From positions 4,967,001 to 5,031,000 of the forward strand of contig NC_066592.1 in NCBI RefSeq assembly GCF_905475345.1: a stretch of DNA of 64,000 nt, read 5' to 3'. Shown here piece after piece: positions 62,355-64,000 of this stretch. Under the pieces are notes generated by a model, which was given only the letters and a program-made list of their open reading frames with translations, did not search any database and was not told the DNA's origin. Source of the stretch: Vespula vulgaris (lineage: Eukaryota > Arthropoda > Insecta > Hymenoptera > Vespidae). The stretch's first letter is position 1. Each line of letters opens with the position of its first letter. Position numbers and translations under genes: made by a program.

Positions 62355-63163
62355 CACTGAGATCACATAATGGACGTACTCGATCTTTGCGATCGCATTT
62401 TAGCTAAGAATTGCTTCTTCTCTGATTCAAAGAAGGATTCACATTGATTTACTTCGTTATTCCTGTTTCTTTTTGTTGAATCTTTTTTTTTTTATTTATT
62501 ATTAGCTTTTCGCGGATGTTCCCTCGTTGTTAGATTATCTCTCGAAAAAAGTTCATCACAGTGTTCATCGTCGTTTACATTTGTCGAATGTTGAAACTAT
62601 TGAGTTGTTAACAACTCAATGGACCTCAATTAAACTTATTGGTCTAAACCGGAAATTTACTTTCGTGTCTGACAGCTTGCAATTAAAGGTAATATATCTC
62701 GACTTCCATTTTCGACAACACAAATTGGATAACTTTCGTATAATCGACAAATTATCTGCCTTTCCTTTATTACGTTCTTCCTTCATATTACTCGAGCGTG
62801 TGATATCGTTGTGATAAACAAATATTTCACGGTGCGTTAATCGTACAAGCTACTCGCTCGTCAATTGAAAATTTAAGAAATCGTTCGTTTCTCGTGAGCA
62901 TCGAGTTAAATGGCGCATTGTATTTTAATCTTTGACGCTAGAAATTTCATACATAGAGAGAAAAAGAAATAGAAAGAGAGAAAATGATCATAGATAAAAA
63001 GCAACGATAGAGTACGTACTAGTCAAAAACTGTGCAATTGAAAATGAACATGCACGTAAATTATCGTAACACGACAAACTTCGAAATATGATTATTGTTA
63101 AATGATTCAATGAAAACAATACTCCATTTTTGAATTGATTAAATCAACCATATGTGACGACGA

Positions 63164-63389
63164 TATACAAGCTATGCCAAAAAATTCTAGATAATTTTAA
63201 AGATCAATTATTTTGTTGCGAAACTTTGTAGAGTAATTTTTCTTTCCGATTGTAAAAGAGTTCCTAGGCTTGCAGTTTTACAATCTTAAAATAAAAATTA
63301 CTCTAAGAAGTTACGGAAAAGAAAAATTGATTTTTAAAATTGCCTAGGAAGTTTTGGCCCGCAAAGGAACTTTTGGCTCATCCTGTATA
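63164..63389. mobile_element. MITE-like inverted-repeat element with TA ends
   Basis: The left end TATACAAGCTATGCCAAAA and the reverse complement of the right end TATACAGGATGAGCCAAAA are alike, and similarity continues inward for about 90 bases per arm (TAATTTTAAAGATCAATT with AATTTTAAAAATCAATTT; GAGTAATTTTT in both). The whole is about 226 bases and has no ORF. The ends suggest a non-autonomous Tc1/mariner-type element with TA target sites. Confidence 0.7.
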
Positions 63390-63416
63390 ACGTGTGCAAT
63401 TAATTCTTGATTACAT

Positions 63417-63445
63417 ACACAAACAAACACACACACACACACATG
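63417..63445. repeat. (CA)n microsatellite
   Basis: ACACAAACAAACACACACACACACACA-type run just right of the MITE-like element. Confidence 0.9.
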
Positions 63446-63736
63446 TATACACATAGATAGAGACAAGCATATATACATATATACATGCGCGCATGATAAG
63501 AATAAATGTACAGCAATTTTGAGAAAATTTTTTGCTGACTGGACGTTAAGCAATATGTACACGAATCATTTTACGGAGATTACTCAAGTTGGTCTTTCTA
63601 CAGACCTTTACGTTAGCTCGAGTTGTGAAAAATAAGTTGCGAAAAATAATATTATAGAAGCTCGTAAAAAAACATACATACATATATACACAAAAAAATA
63701 AAATAAAAAGAAAAAAAATCCACAAAAAAAAAATAT

Positions 63737-63778
63737 ATGAGATATTATGAGAAAATATTATGAGATATTATGAGACTA
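63737..63778. repeat. Tandem ATATTATGAGA repeat
   Basis: Three to four units of ATATTATGAGA with small insertions. Confidence 0.8.
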
Positions 63779-64000
63779 TATAACTGCCGAAATCTGTACA
63801 CACGCACGAAATTAAAAACTAGCGATCAATTTATCTCATCAACACATTGTAGGTAATTCCGCACACTTTGATTTTCGGCCTAATAATATTGTAACAGCGA
63901 TGGGCTGTCGGGAGTTACCTCAACAGAAGCAATAGTATACACATCTATTTTTAAAATAATTATTGTTAAGAAAATTAATCACTAGCATGTAAGAAATAAG

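Larger units (their letters stand above)
62355..64000. other. 3' UTR and downstream flank of the RASL10-like gene
   Basis: No further coding gene recognised. AATAAA at 63501-63506 is one of several possible poly(A) signals. The region holds a MITE-like element and small repeats described separately. Confidence 0.5.

Overview
This window is AT-rich nuclear DNA from an insect. The best-resolved gene is Orco, the odorant receptor co-receptor: it begins MKLKQQG, is 478 residues long and has an exon pattern I associate with Hymenoptera. An ant, bee or wasp is therefore the likely source; I cannot name the genus. Genes are split by short introns with GT-AG borders, and the spaces between them hold dinucleotide microsatellites (TA, GA/CT, CA). 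There are no bacterial features, CRISPR arrays, rRNA genes or tRNA genes that I can see. All gene models below were built by hand by joining ORFs at splice sites that keep the reading frame; the exon coordinates are in each entry.

Layout from left to right: (1) 3073-11512, minus, a 1328-residue low-complexity protein that I do not recognise. (2) A GC-richer promoter region to about 14 kb, then phosphatidylinositol synthase (14295-15628, plus). (3) A small region at 16.0-17.05 kb that may hold two tiny divergent genes. (4) LRRC47-like protein (17555-19396, minus). (5) An astacin metalloprotease with a TATA/Inr promoter (21691-23091, plus), whose 3' end meets that of a GMC oxidoreductase (23982-30032, minus). 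(6) A 5 kb gene-poor stretch with a diverged duplicated segment. (7) A GH9 cellulase (35176-39333, minus). (8) A CRAL-TRIO lipid-transfer protein (41902-43234, minus). (9) A secreted 508-residue protein (46567-48530, minus) that looks like a degenerate alkaline phosphatase. (10) Orco (50400-53844, plus). (11) A gene-poor stretch with a possible promoter and orphan exons (55.3-57.2 kb). (12) A RASL10-type small GTPase (58853-62354, plus), with one foldback element in its last intron and another downstream.

The genes do not form a single pathway. Several encode secreted or membrane proteins (astacin, GMC oxidoreductase, GH9, the phosphatase-like protein, Orco). Phosphatidylinositol synthase and LRRC47 look like housekeeping genes. 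The most unusual item is the phosphatase-like protein: strand segments of the alkaline-phosphatase fold seem to survive while most metal and catalytic residues are gone. Secondary items are a GH9 cellulase lacking an expected arginine near its paired histidines, two hairpin-forming MITE-like elements, and several candidate small ORFs.
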